Source: Guptibacillus hwajinpoensis
Lineage (GTDB): Bacteria > Bacillota > Bacilli > Bacillales > Guptibacillaceae
Direction: 5' to 3' (one strand)
DNA: 64,000 nucleotides
Assembly: GCF_029277305.1 (NCBI RefSeq)
Contig: NZ_CP119526.1
Below are positions 53,156-61,845 of this stretch, piece after piece. The notes beneath the pieces are model-generated. The model was not told the DNA's origin and did no database searches. It worked only from the letters and a program-made list of their open reading frames with translations. The first letter of the stretch is position 1. Each line of letters opens with the position of its first letter. Both the position numbers and the translations under genes were made by a program.

Positions 53156-53983
53156 GTGTATGAAGTAGTCGGTGTTCGCTTCAAGAAAGCGGGTAAGATC
53201 TATTACTTTGATCCGAGTAGCCTCCAGGTATCAGACAAAGAATATGTCATAGTGGAGACTGCAAGAGGGGTTGAATTCGGTAAAGTCGTTTTAGCCAACA
53301 AGCAGGTTGATGAAGAGGATGTAGTACTCCCTCTCAAAAAGGTAATCCGTATAGCTGATGAAAAAGATCGGTTAGCGGTTGAAGATAATAAACATGCAGC
53401 TCAAGAAGCATTTGATGTGTGTGTTGCTAAAATTGAAGAGTACAAGCTGGATATGAAGCTTGTTGATGTAGAATATACATTTGACCGCAATAAAATCATT
53501 TTTTATTTTACGGCAGATGGAAGAGTCGATTTTCGCGAGCTTGTTAAAGGACTCGCATCGATCTTCAGAACAAGAATTGAATTACGCCAAATTGGCGTAA
53601 GAGATGAAGCGAAGATGCTCGGTGGGATTGGTCCGTGCGGCAGAATGCTTTGCTGCTCAACATGGCTTGGAGATTTTGAGCCTGTTTCGATCAAAATGGC
53701 GAAAGATCAAAACCTTTCCTTAAATCCTGCCAAAATTTCTGGACTGTGCGGCAGATTAATGTGCTGTTTGAAGTACGAAAATGATGCGTATGAATCAGGT
53801 AAGAAGGAACTTCCCGATGTTGGGAAGACGATTAATACAGGTCAGGGCAAAGGAAAAGTTGTCGGGTTGAATATTCTAGAACGTCTTGTACAGGTAGAGT
53901 TATTCGAACTTAACCGTGTGACAGAATATACGCTTGATGAATTGATTCAAGACGGCGCAGTATCTACGCAAGCCACAGATTGA
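53156..53983 (+). CDS. ricT: RicT (YaaT), PSP1-domain protein of the RicAFT complex
   Basis: RicT joins RicA and RicF in a Fe-S/FAD-containing complex that promotes RNase Y-dependent RNA maturation, and it influences Spo0A phosphorylation and competence. The 275-residue product has the PSP1 domain with two cysteine clusters, CGRMLCC (C161, C166, C167) and CGRLMCC (C198, C203, C204). It starts with GTG after GGGAGGGA. It is placed between holB and yabA, as in Bacillus. Confidence 0.95.
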   Translation: MYEVVGVRFKKAGKIYYFDPSSLQVSDKEYVIVETARGVEFGKVVLANKQVDEEDVVLPLKKVIRIADEKDRLAVEDNKHAAQEAFDVCVAKIEEYKLDMKLVDVEYTFDRNKIIFYFTADGRVDFRELVKGLASIFRTRIELRQIGVRDEAKMLGGIGPCGRMLCCSTWLGDFEPVSIKMAKDQNLSLNPAKISGLCGRLMCCLKYENDAYESGKKELPDVGKTINTGQGKGKVVGLNILERLVQVELFELNRVTEYTLDELIQDGAVSTQATD

Positions 53984-53999
53984 TTGAGGTGGGACGGAA

Positions 54000-54338
54000 G
54001 TGGAGAAAAAAGAAGTTTTTTCACGTGTAAGCTCAATGGAAGAACAGATTGGTGACTTATACAAACAATTAGGCGAACTTAAAGAACATCTTGCAGGACT
54101 TCTGGAAGAAAATCACCATCTCGAAATTGAGAATCACCACTTGCGAGAGAGGTTGGAACAAACTTCTGAGCCAAAGCCATCTGGCAGAAAGAAGCGAGGA
54201 AAGCCAGAAGTTGGAGAGGGCTACGATAATCTTGCCCGTCTGTATCAAGAAGGCTTCCACATCTGCAATCTACACTATGGAAGTATACGAACAGAAGGAG
54301 ATTGTCTATTCTGCCTGTCGTTCTTAAATAAAAAGTAG
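54000..54338 (+). CDS. yabA: replication initiation control protein YabA
   Basis: YabA binds DnaA and DnaN and restrains re-initiation. The 112-residue product has an N-terminal leucine-rich coiled coil (residues about 10-55) and a C-terminal zinc module with H and C ligands in CNLHYGSIRTEGDCLFC. It starts with GTG after GAGGTGGG. It lies 16 bp after ricT and before a terminator, which ends this replication-linked gene cluster. Confidence 0.94.
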   Translation: MEKKEVFSRVSSMEEQIGDLYKQLGELKEHLAGLLEENHHLEIENHHLRERLEQTSEPKPSGRKKRGKPEVGEGYDNLARLYQEGFHICNLHYGSIRTEGDCLFCLSFLNKK

Positions 54339-54345
54339 TGATCTG

Positions 54346-54375
54346 GTCTTTCCAAATCTGGAAAGACCTTTTTTA
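54346..54375 (+). terminator. yabA terminator
   Basis: GGTCTTTCC / GGAAAGACC with loop AAATCT and a T run. Confidence 0.93.
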
Positions 54376-54398
54376 CACTTATTGGCCTAATTATCAAG

Positions 54399-54512
54399 GC
54401 TCTTTTGGTATACATTGATGCTTTTAGATAAGTGGTTAATTTCCGCTCCAATTAGCGAAGTGTGGTTTTTATTCATTCATTGATTCAAAAAACAATCTAT
54501 TAGAAAAGAGCC
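54399..54512. mobile_element. core-deleted copy of the MITE-like repeat
   Basis: A 114-bp segment is bounded by GGCTCTTTT (54399-54407) and AAAAGAGCC (54504-54512). It contains AGTGGTTAATTTCCGCTCCA (54431-54450), which matches the reverse complement of 20660-20679 with one mismatch. The outer flanks also match the copy at 20488-20717 in reverse orientation, but its GC-rich core is gone. Confidence 0.65.
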
Positions 54513-54553
54513 ATATTAAAATAGAATTAGTTTAGAGATAGGAGATCGCCATC

Positions 54554-55291
54554 ATGCAATTAAACGATGATGAACGTATCGATTACGTCATTCAAGATGA
54601 GTTACAAATCATTCAGAGTCCGACTGTTTTTTCATTTTCTCTTGATGCCCTACTACTTGCCAGTTTTGCTTGGGTACCAATTAAGCGTGGTAAGATTATT
54701 GACCTTTGTACAGGTAATGGCATTATTCCGTTACTTTTATCAAGGCAAAGTGAAATTTCTATTGAAGGTGTAGAGATACAGGAAAGACTATATGATATGG
54801 GAACTCGAAGCGTAGTATTAAATCAACTCGAGAATCAAATTACGCTTCATCGTGCAGATCTTCGTGATTTGCCTATAGAGTTAAAGCGTGAGTCATATGA
54901 TGCCGTTACGTGCAACCCGCCATATTTCAAAAGTAAGCGTAATGAACAACGGAATCTCAACGAACATTTAACGATTGCTCGCCATGAGGTTATGTGCACG
55001 CTTGAGGACGTTATTCAATCATGTAGCAGTCTTGCGAAACAGGGTGGAAAAGTGTCTCTTGTTCATCGTCCTGAAAGATTGCTTGATATTATGACGTTAA
55101 TGCGGAAGTATCGAATTGAACCAAAGCGAATGCAGCTAGTTTATCCAAAGGCAGGTAAGGAAGCGAACACACTATTAATTGAAGGCATCAAAGATGGAAA
55201 GCCAGATCTTAAAGTGCTCCCTCCATTTACTGTTTATAATGGAGATAATACGTATACAGATGAAATGAGAGCAGTTTATGAAGAGCTCTAA
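54554..55291 (+). CDS. yabB: tRNA1(Val) adenine-N6 methyltransferase family protein (YabB)
   Basis: A 245-residue Rossmann-fold methyltransferase. The SAM-binding motif I is IIDLCTGNGIIPLLLS and the catalytic motif is CNPPYF, typical of N6-adenine enzymes of the TrmN6/YfiC group. The target in Bacillus is inferred from the family. GGAGATC precedes the ATG. Its last 14 bases overlap yazA. Confidence 0.9.
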   Translation: MQLNDDERIDYVIQDELQIIQSPTVFSFSLDALLLASFAWVPIKRGKIIDLCTGNGIIPLLLSRQSEISIEGVEIQERLYDMGTRSVVLNQLENQITLHRADLRDLPIELKRESYDAVTCNPPYFKSKRNEQRNLNEHLTIARHEVMCTLEDVIQSCSSLAKQGGKVSLVHRPERLLDIMTLMRKYRIEPKRMQLVYPKAGKEANTLLIEGIKDGKPDLKVLPPFTVYNGDNTYTDEMRAVYEEL

Positions 55292-55580
55292 GCATATTGT
55301 TTATATTTTGGAGTGTCGAGACGGTACTTATTACACCGGCTATACAACCGATTTACCACATCGATTGGAGCAACATGCATGTGGCAAAGGGGCAAAGTAT
55401 ACAAGGGGAAGAGCACCGTTATCACTTGTTTATCATGCACTATTTGAGACAAAACGTGAAGCAATGCAAGAGGAATATCGCATTAAACAACTAACTCGCG
55501 CTCAGAAAGAAAAGATCATTACAGAAGAGGTGCAAACCAATGAGGAGTCAGCAGAGTTACAAAGAAAGCGAGACCGGTAA
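55278..55580 (+). CDS. yazA: GIY-YIG nuclease superfamily protein YazA
   Basis: A 100-residue single-domain GIY-YIG protein. It has YILECRDGTYYTGYTTDLPHRL with the two signature tyrosines, an active-site Arg in the following helix, and HALFETKREAMQEEYRIK. The cellular role is not established. It overlaps yabB by 14 bp and rsmI by 41 bp, showing tight operon packing. Confidence 0.9.
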   Translation: MKSSKHIVYILECRDGTYYTGYTTDLPHRLEQHACGKGAKYTRGRAPLSLVYHALFETKREAMQEEYRIKQLTRAQKEKIITEEVQTNEESAELQRKRDR

Positions 55581-56409
55581 ACTCTACCTTGTGCCAACGC
55601 CAATTGGCAATCTAAATGACATGACATTTCGCGCCATTCAAACTTTGAAAGATGTCGACCTGATTGCAGCAGAAGATACTAGACAATCGAAGAAACTAAC
55701 CAATCACTTTGAAATTGAAACAAGGTTAACGAGTTATCATGAACATAATAAAGAAGCAAGCGGTCTGAAATTACTTGAACGTTTGCGCGAAGGACAGAAT
55801 ATTGCTCTTATCAGCGATGCAGGAATGCCCGCTATCTCAGACCCAGGTTATGAACTTGTATCAGCATGTGTTGATGAGAATATTCCAGTCATTCCTTTGC
55901 CAGGTGCAAATGCAGCTATTACAGCACTCATTGCATCAGGGTTACCTACTCAACATTTCTATTACTATGGCTTCCTTTCAAGACAGAAAAAAGAGCGGAA
56001 GAATGAATTGAATGGATTGAAAAGCATTCCATCACCCGTTCTCTTTTATGAAGCACCACATCGTCTTAAAGAAATGCTGAAAGCAATCCTTGAGAATCTC
56101 GGGAATAGAGAAATTATTATAGCAAGAGAGTTAACTAAGAAGTATGAAGAATTTATTAGAGGTAGTGCTGAAGAAGTACTGCTATGGTGTGATCAGAATG
56201 AGATACGTGGTGAATTTTGTGTTATTGTGAATGGCAGCACAGAGGAACCCGTTCAGGAAAAGCAATGGTGGGAAACGCTATCGTTGCATGCGCATGTTGA
56301 TCACTATATTAATGAAGGAATGAAGAGTAAAGAAGCTATAAAGCAGGTATCTACAGAACGAGAGATACCGAAAAGAGATGTCTATCAAGCCTACCATGTC
56401 GAATCGTAA
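55540..56409 (+). CDS. rsmI: 16S rRNA 2'-O-ribose C1402 methyltransferase RsmI
   Basis: RsmI methylates C1402 in the decoding centre of 16S rRNA. The 289-residue tetrapyrrole-methylase-fold protein has LYLVPTPIGNLNDMTFRAI, IAAEDTRQ, and the GMPAISDPGYELV and PLPGANAAITAL SAM-site segments. Its ATG lies inside yazA, preceded by GAGGTG. The distal C-terminal region is a small helical domain. Ends at a bidirectional terminator facing abrB. Confidence 0.95.
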   Translation: MRSQQSYKESETGKLYLVPTPIGNLNDMTFRAIQTLKDVDLIAAEDTRQSKKLTNHFEIETRLTSYHEHNKEASGLKLLERLREGQNIALISDAGMPAISDPGYELVSACVDENIPVIPLPGANAAITALIASGLPTQHFYYYGFLSRQKKERKNELNGLKSIPSPVLFYEAPHRLKEMLKAILENLGNREIIIARELTKKYEEFIRGSAEEVLLWCDQNEIRGEFCVIVNGSTEEPVQEKQWWETLSLHAHVDHYINEGMKSKEAIKQVSTEREIPKRDVYQAYHVES

Positions 56410-56435
56410 GTGATGGTAAACATATAGGATAGAAG

Positions 56436-56470
56436 AAAAGCTCCTACCAAAATTGGCAGGAGCTTTTTTA
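56436..56470 (+). terminator. bidirectional terminator between rsmI and abrB
   Basis: AAAAGCTCCTACC / GGCAGGAGCTTTT-type stem with A and T tracts on the two sides, between convergent genes. Confidence 0.9.
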
Positions 56471-56479
56471 ATAAGAAAA

Positions 56480-56758
56480 TTATTTTGCTAGAGCTTTTTG
56501 AATCTCTTCTAATACTTGTTCTGCACCTTCACGGCTAAGGATAAGCTTCCCATCACCAATTGCAAGGTTGTCGTCAGATACTTCCCCAGTTACCTGGCAA
56601 GTCATGTTAGGCTTGTACTTCTTTAAAATAATGCGCTCATCATCAACATAGATTTCAAGAGCATCCTTTTCTGCAATTCCGAGCGTACGACGAAGTTCAA
56701 TCGGAATTACAACGCGACCTAGCTCATCAACTTTCCGTACGATACCAGTAGATTTCAT
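56480..56758 (-). CDS. abrB: transition-state regulator AbrB
   Basis: AbrB is a global DNA-binding repressor of post-exponential genes, itself repressed by Spo0A~P. The 92-residue product has the swapped-hairpin SpoVT/AbrB DNA-binding domain (residues 1-50: MKSTGIVRKVDELGRVVIPI, then ELRRTLGI) and a C-terminal tetramerisation domain. A GGGAG ribosome site precedes the ATG. The divergent promoter region carries Spo0A boxes. Confidence 0.96.
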   Translation of the reverse strand: MKSTGIVRKVDELGRVVIPIELRRTLGIAEKDALEIYVDDERIILKKYKPNMTCQVTGEVSDDNLAIGDGKLILSREGAEQVLEEIQKALAK

Positions 56759-56799
56759 TTTTAAATCTCCCCTATTCCCAATTTTATAATACGTTAAAT

Positions 56800-56806
56800 T
56801 TCGACA
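56800..56806 (-). promoter_or_regulatory. Spo0A box at the abrB promoter
   Basis: TGTCGAA on the minus strand, a perfect 0A-box core, lies about 16-22 bp downstream of the predicted abrB start, matching the repressor position in B. subtilis. Confidence 0.75.
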
Positions 56807-56828
56807 AAATTCTCTATTTATGTTCTAT

Positions 56829-56857
56829 ATAATACCAGTGTTTCCCATTAGCGTCAA
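56829..56857 (-). promoter_or_regulatory. abrB promoter
   Basis: On the minus strand, TTGACG (56852-56857), 17 bp, TATTAT (56829-56834). Predicted start about 65 bp upstream of abrB. Confidence 0.8.
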
Positions 56858-56952
56858 TGTTTTTAATAGGGTAAATATTTCCTTCATAACAGTCATTAGC
56901 ACACGTTTTATCGCATTATATAGACAGTCAAAGTTATCGATTTAAATGATAA

Positions 56953-56982
56953 TTCGACAATTTTCTTGTAAATCCTTCGACA
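56953..56982. promoter_or_regulatory. pair of upstream Spo0A-type boxes in the abrB-metS gap
   Basis: Two further TTCGACA / TGTCGAA cores at 56953-56959 and 56976-56982, 23 bp apart, between the divergent abrB and metS promoters. Confidence 0.45.
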
Positions 56983-57027
56983 TTAATTGTAAAATTGTGT
57001 AGGTAAGTTTATCCAAATTTGATGTCC

Positions 57028-57056
57028 TTGCAATTCTTCCTTAAATTAGGTATATT
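57028..57056 (+). promoter_or_regulatory. metS promoter
   Basis: TTGCAA (57028-57033), 17 bp, TATATT (57051-57056), giving a leader of about 225 nt before metS. Confidence 0.7.
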
Positions 57057-57062
57057 TTGATG

Positions 57063-57287
57063 AAGAAGATTTAGTAATAGGACGAATAGAAATAGTGTAC
57101 ATAACGATAATTATTAGCCTTATCGTGGGTTGTAGCTGAGAGTTGCTAGCACTCTCGTCCTAAAGGGCGGGAGTTTTTTATTCTCACAAATGCAGGACTG
57201 ATTAAATGATCTAGCAGATGGAACAGAACAAGCCGCATCAGGTTCGAAGATCCACTTTATAACTGTATTAATCAAGGAGGAAGTATC
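57063..57287 (+). promoter_or_regulatory. metS leader with alternative hairpins (candidate attenuator)
   Basis: The leader contains hairpin CGATAA (57105-57110)/TTATCG (57120-57125). It is followed by GAGAGT (57138-57143) pairing with ACTCTC (57151-57156). The same ACTCTCGTCC (57151-57160) can instead pair with GGGCGGGAGT (57165-57174), followed by a T run, forming a terminator. The two structures exclude each other. No T-box consensus (GGGTGGnACCGCG) and no S-box motif are recognisable. Confidence 0.6.
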
Positions 57288-59228
57288 ATGGGTGACAAGA
57301 CATTTTATATTACAACACCAATTTATTATCCGAGTGGTAAGTTACATATCGGTCATGCTTACACAACAGTTGCCGGCGACGCAATGGCAAGATACAAGCG
57401 ACTTAGAGGTTTTGAGGTTCAATATTTAACTGGAACTGATGAACATGGTCAAAAGATTCAAAAGAAAGCACAAGAACAAGGTGTTACACCTCAAAAGTAC
57501 GTAGACGACATTGTAGCTGGCATTAAAGATTTGTGGGATAAACTGGATATTAGCTACGATGATTTCATTCGTACGACAGAGAAACGCCACGAAGATATCG
57601 TCGAAACAATCTTCCAGAAGATGTATGAAAAAGGTGATATCTACCTGGATCAATATGAGGGTTGGTACTGTACCCAATGTGAAGCTTTCTTTACGGAACG
57701 TCAGCTTGTAGATGGTAAATGTCCTGATTGCGGAAGAGAAGTCGAGAAAGTTAAAGAAGAATCTTACTTCTTTAAGATGGGTAAATACTCTGATCGACTT
57801 CTAAAGTTCTATGAAGATAATCCTGAGTTTATCCAACCCGAATCTCGCAAAAACGAAATGGTCAATAACTTCATTAAGCCAGGCCTTGAAGATCTTGCTG
57901 TGTCTAGAACATCGTTTGATTGGGGTGTAAAAGTTCCAGGAGATCCAAAGCACGTTATTTACGTGTGGATTGATGCACTGTCTAATTACATCACCTCCCT
58001 CGGATATGGAACTGAAAACGATGAGTTGTACAATAAGTTCTGGCCAGCTGACGTTCATCTTGTTGGTAAAGAGATTGTAAGGTTCCACACGATCTATTGG
58101 CCGATTATGTTAATGTCGTTGGACTTACCTTTACCAAAGAAAGTATTTGCACACGGATGGTTGCTAATGAAGGACGGTAAAATGTCTAAGTCCAAAGGGA
58201 ATGTGGTCGATCCCGTGACCTTGATTGATCGTTATGGCTTAGATGCGCTCCGTTATTATTTGCTTCGTGAAGTACCATTCGGTTCAGATGGTGTGTTTAC
58301 CCCTGAAAGCTTTGTAGAACGGATTAACCATGACCTTGCAAATGATCTCGGCAATCTGTTGAATCGTACGGTAGCAATGATCGATAAATATTTCGATGGA
58401 GAGGTTCCAGTATACAATGGCTCGGTAACAGAGTATGATGACACCCTTGTAGAGATGGTGAATTCAACTATTAGTAAAGTAGAAGAATCACTTGAAAATA
58501 TGGAGTTCTCGGTAGCTCTAGCTTCTATCTGGCAACTTATTAGCCGTACGAACAAGTACATTGATGAGACGACTCCGTGGATTCTTGCCAAGGATGATGC
58601 CAATAAAGATCAGCTTGGCGCCGTAATGGTTCACCTTGCTGAATCATTGAGACAAGTTGGGATTCTGCTACAGCCATTCTTAACTCAGACTCCTAAGAAA
58701 ATTTGGTCACAACTTGGAGTTGAAGAAGGAGAGCGTACAAGTTGGGATTCCCTAGGTTTCCAAAAAGGATTTGGAGGAACAAAAGTTCAGAAAGCTTCTC
58801 CTTTATTCCCACGACTTGAACGTGATGAAGAAGTTGCGTACATTGTTGAACAGATGGGTGGTAACGTCGTTCAAGAAGCGCCACCTATTGAGAAGCCGGA
58901 TCTTGAAGAAATTACAATAGATGATTTCACTAAAGTTGACTTGCGAGTTGCTCAAGTACTTGAAGTTGAACCAGTTAAAAAAGCCAATAAGCTTCTTAAG
59001 TTAAAACTAGACCTTGGTTATGAAACAAGGCAGGTTGTGTCTGGTATAGCAAAACACTATAAACCAGAAGAACTTATCGGCAAAAAGGTTGTCTGTGTAT
59101 CAAATCTTAAGCCGGTGAAGCTAAGAGGAGAACTATCAGAAGGAATGATTCTAGCAGGTGAGCACGACGGTGAACTGAAGTTGTCGACTATTGCTGAAAC
59201 CCTGCCAAACGGAACGCAAATTAAATAA
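57288..59228 (+). CDS. metS: methionyl-tRNA synthetase
   Basis: MetS charges tRNA-Met for initiation and elongation. The 646-residue class I enzyme has HIGH (20-23, LHIGHAYT), a single zinc knuckle with CTQC and CPDC, KMSKS in DGKMSKSKGNVVDP, and an appended C-terminal tRNA-binding OB-fold domain (about 540-646, with KVDLRVAQVLEVEPV). AAGGAGG precedes the ATG. It is divergent from abrB and has a structured leader. Confidence 0.98.
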   Translation: MGDKTFYITTPIYYPSGKLHIGHAYTTVAGDAMARYKRLRGFEVQYLTGTDEHGQKIQKKAQEQGVTPQKYVDDIVAGIKDLWDKLDISYDDFIRTTEKRHEDIVETIFQKMYEKGDIYLDQYEGWYCTQCEAFFTERQLVDGKCPDCGREVEKVKEESYFFKMGKYSDRLLKFYEDNPEFIQPESRKNEMVNNFIKPGLEDLAVSRTSFDWGVKVPGDPKHVIYVWIDALSNYITSLGYGTENDELYNKFWPADVHLVGKEIVRFHTIYWPIMLMSLDLPLPKKVFAHGWLLMKDGKMSKSKGNVVDPVTLIDRYGLDALRYYLLREVPFGSDGVFTPESFVERINHDLANDLGNLLNRTVAMIDKYFDGEVPVYNGSVTEYDDTLVEMVNSTISKVEESLENMEFSVALASIWQLISRTNKYIDETTPWILAKDDANKDQLGAVMVHLAESLRQVGILLQPFLTQTPKKIWSQLGVEEGERTSWDSLGFQKGFGGTKVQKASPLFPRLERDEEVAYIVEQMGGNVVQEAPPIEKPDLEEITIDDFTKVDLRVAQVLEVEPVKKANKLLKLKLDLGYETRQVVSGIAKHYKPEELIGKKVVCVSNLKPVKLRGELSEGMILAGEHDGELKLSTIAETLPNGTQIK

Positions 59229-59238
59229 CTTCCAGCTG

Positions 59239-59269
59239 GACTCGGTCTTTAAAAGACCGGGTCTTTTTT
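59239..59269 (+). terminator. metS terminator
   Basis: A CGGTCTTT / AAGACCG-type stem followed by a TCTTTTTT run. The following approximately 240 bp before tatD contain no gene. Confidence 0.85.
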
Positions 59270-59507
59270 ACTTCTTAATTCACAATATATTCCTACGCAT
59301 CATTTCTTCTTTTATGACTAGCATTCCTGTCTTATGGGACAAAATAATTAGCAGTAGTAGTAAAAACCACTTATTATACTGAATATTCTAACTTCTTTTG
59401 TAGGCGTTGTAAAGAAAATGTAATTGAAATGAAACTATTTAGACTTAGTAAAAAACTAGGACATTTGGTACACTAGCATCGTACTAGACCGGAGAAGGGG
59501 TTTTGGC

Positions 59508-60278
59508 ATGTTATTCGACACACACACGCATTTGAATGTTGAACAATTTTCCGAAGATCAAAAAGAAGTAATTGAGCGTGCCCAGGCAGCTGGAGTAAGT
59601 AAGATGGTTGTAGTTGGCTTCGATCGCGAAACCATTATTCAAGCTATGGCATTAGTAGAAGAATACGATTTTCTATATGCAGCTGTAGGCTGGCATCCTG
59701 TTGACGCTATTGACATGAAAGATGAAGATCTAGAGTGGATTGAGCAACTTGCTGAACATCCTAAGGTAGTGGCGATAGGCGAAATGGGACTTGACTATCA
59801 TTGGGACAAATCACCTCATGACATACAAAAAGATGTTTTTCGTAGGCAAATACAGCTTGCAAAGAAAGTGGATTTACCAATTATCATACATAATCGTGAA
59901 GCGACGCGAGATGTTATTGATGTATTGAAAGAAGAGAACGCTGCAGAAGTTGGCGGTATTATGCACTGTTTCGCTGGAACCGTAGAGGAAGCAAATGAGT
60001 GTCTTGATATGAATTTCTACATCTCACTTGGTGGGCCAGTGACGTTCAAAAATGCAAAATTGCCGAAAGAAGTAGCGAAAGAAATACCAATCGATCGATT
60101 GCTAATTGAAACGGATTGTCCATTTCTAGCACCACATCCTAACCGCGGTAAACGAAATGAACCTTCGTACGTGAAGCTTGTGGCTGAACAAATTGCTGAT
60201 TTGAAAGAAATGGATTACGAAGAATTAGCAGAAAGAACGACTGAGAACGCCATGAATTTATTTGGTATTAGTCGTTAA
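59508..60278 (+). CDS. yabD: TatD family metal-dependent deoxyribonuclease (YabD)
   Basis: A 256-residue TIM-barrel metal-dependent hydrolase. Ligands are in FDTHTHLN, the Glu in AIGEMGLDYHW, the His in IIIHNREA and MHCFAG, and the Asp in LIETDCPFLAP. TatD proteins act as 3'-5' DNases or phosphohydrolases; the physiological substrate is not settled. It lies between metS and yabE, the standard order. AGAAGGGG precedes the ATG. Confidence 0.95.
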   Translation: MLFDTHTHLNVEQFSEDQKEVIERAQAAGVSKMVVVGFDRETIIQAMALVEEYDFLYAAVGWHPVDAIDMKDEDLEWIEQLAEHPKVVAIGEMGLDYHWDKSPHDIQKDVFRRQIQLAKKVDLPIIIHNREATRDVIDVLKEENAAEVGGIMHCFAGTVEEANECLDMNFYISLGGPVTFKNAKLPKEVAKEIPIDRLLIETDCPFLAPHPNRGKRNEPSYVKLVAEQIADLKEMDYEELAERTTENAMNLFGISR

Positions 60279-60430
60279 TTAAAATGACTGTTGTAGTTAA
60301 AAGGAAATAAATGCTTTTTGCTAAATTCCCCCCTATTGAAAGCCAGGATATTAATTCTATCAATCTAGTAACAGGGGTGTAAGTCAGAAGCTTTTCTTTA
60401 AACAAACGGTTCAGGGAGGAATCTATAACA

Positions 60431-61699
60431 ATGAAATCAAGCATGAACAACTTTGCTCGCTTAAAAAACGCAAAGAACGTCTTCATGATTTTGCTAAGTG
60501 TAATTGTATTGGGTTTGGTCTCCGGCTTTATCGTGTTTGAAACTACGAAAGCTTCTGTCACACTTGTTCTTGATGGGGAAAAGAAGCCTGTAGAAACACA
60601 TGCGGATACAATCGAGGAATTATTACAGGAAGAACAGATTAAACCAACCACTCATGATTATGTTAGCCACGATTTAACAGCAGAGCTTACTTCAGGTGAA
60701 GTAATTGAGTGGAAACCAGCTGTTCAAGTTACATTGACTATTAACGGTGAGAATAAAAAAGTATGGACAACTAGAGATACGGTAGATGAACTACTAGAAG
60801 ATGAGAACGTTAAAGTGAGTGAGCATGATCAATTATCTGCATCAAGAGATGATAAGCTTAAGGAAGACATGAACATTACCGTAGATGAGGCATTTCAAAT
60901 GACGGTAAATGATGGTGGGAAACAAACGAATGTCTGGACAACTTCGACTACGGTCGCTGGCTTTTTAGAACAGCAGAATATACAACTTGGAGAACTTGAT
61001 CGCGTAGAACCCGAAAAGGATAGTAACGTTAAAGAGAATTCGGAAATCAAAGTGATTAGAGTAGAAAAAGTCACCGATGTAGTGGAAGAATCGATCGATT
61101 ATGCGACGGTAACAAAAGAAGATCGTTCAATGCAAAAAGGGAAAGAGAAAATTCTTGAGGCAGGTAGTGAAGGTAAGCAGGAAAAGCATTATGAAGTTGT
61201 ACTTGAGAACGGTAAAGAAGTATCAAGAGAGCTAAAGAAAACAAAAGTTGTAAAGCAAAAAAGCGATCGCATTGTTTCAGTAGGTACACAAGTCATTACA
61301 CAATTGGCTGAGAAAAAGAGCAGTAATGCTCCTGCAAAAACGGAAAAATCGACTGCTTCTAAATCTAGTTCCGCACCTAAAAGTAAGTCTAATGCAAGCA
61401 CGAGTGGTGGTAAAGTGCTAAACGTATCTACGACAGCCTATACAGCTAACTGTACGGGGTGCTCAGGCATTACCTCTACAGGGTATAATCTAAAGACAAA
61501 CCCAAATGCCAAGGTTATTGCTGTTGACCCTAGTGTTATTCCACTCGGATCGAAAGTCCACGTGGAAGGTTATGGTACGGCAATTGCAGCTGATACTGGT
61601 GGAGCAATCAAAGGTAATAAAATTGATGTGTTTTTCTCTTCTAAATCAGCAGCATATGCATGGGGAAACAAGACCGTCAAAATTACAATTCTCAACTAG
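60431..61699 (+). CDS. yabE: YabE-like cell-wall protein with DUF348 repeats, G5 and 3D domains
   Basis: Membrane-anchored or secreted wall-remodelling protein of the stationary-phase-survival/Rpf-like group. The 422-residue product has an N-terminal hydrophobic anchor (about 15-38), three DUF348 repeats (each with VxLxxxGxxxxVxT followed by TVxELL), a G5 domain (about 195-290), a Ser/Lys/Ala-rich linker, and a C-terminal 3D domain with the three Asp in IAVDPSVIPLG, AADTGGAIKG and KIDVFF. The fold predicts peptidoglycan lytic activity. GGGAGGA precedes the ATG. Confidence 0.94.
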   Translation: MKSSMNNFARLKNAKNVFMILLSVIVLGLVSGFIVFETTKASVTLVLDGEKKPVETHADTIEELLQEEQIKPTTHDYVSHDLTAELTSGEVIEWKPAVQVTLTINGENKKVWTTRDTVDELLEDENVKVSEHDQLSASRDDKLKEDMNITVDEAFQMTVNDGGKQTNVWTTSTTVAGFLEQQNIQLGELDRVEPEKDSNVKENSEIKVIRVEKVTDVVEESIDYATVTKEDRSMQKGKEKILEAGSEGKQEKHYEVVLENGKEVSRELKKTKVVKQKSDRIVSVGTQVITQLAEKKSSNAPAKTEKSTASKSSSAPKSKSNASTSGGKVLNVSTTAYTANCTGCSGITSTGYNLKTNPNAKVIAVDPSVIPLGSKVHVEGYGTAIAADTGGAIKGNKIDVFFSSKSAAYAWGNKTVKITILN

Positions 61700-61732
61700 A
61701 GAGAAAGATATGATATGCTAATAACACAGAGT

Positions 61733-61753
61733 GGACTCCCTCTGTGTTTTTTG
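61733..61753 (+). terminator. yabE terminator
   Basis: ACACAGAG / CTCTGTGT with a short loop, then TTTTTTG. Confidence 0.88.
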
Positions 61754-61845
61754 TATGATTAAGAAGCAACTAATGAGGAAAACTATACAAATTCATGTAG
61801 TACAGAATAAAAAGAGAAATGGTTTTGTAGTACGGAGGAAACTGA

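Noticed and set aside
57063..57287. Standard T-box riboswitch for metS
   Set aside because: No GGGTGGnACCGCG-type sequence is present before the terminator, although the terminator itself looks T-box-like.
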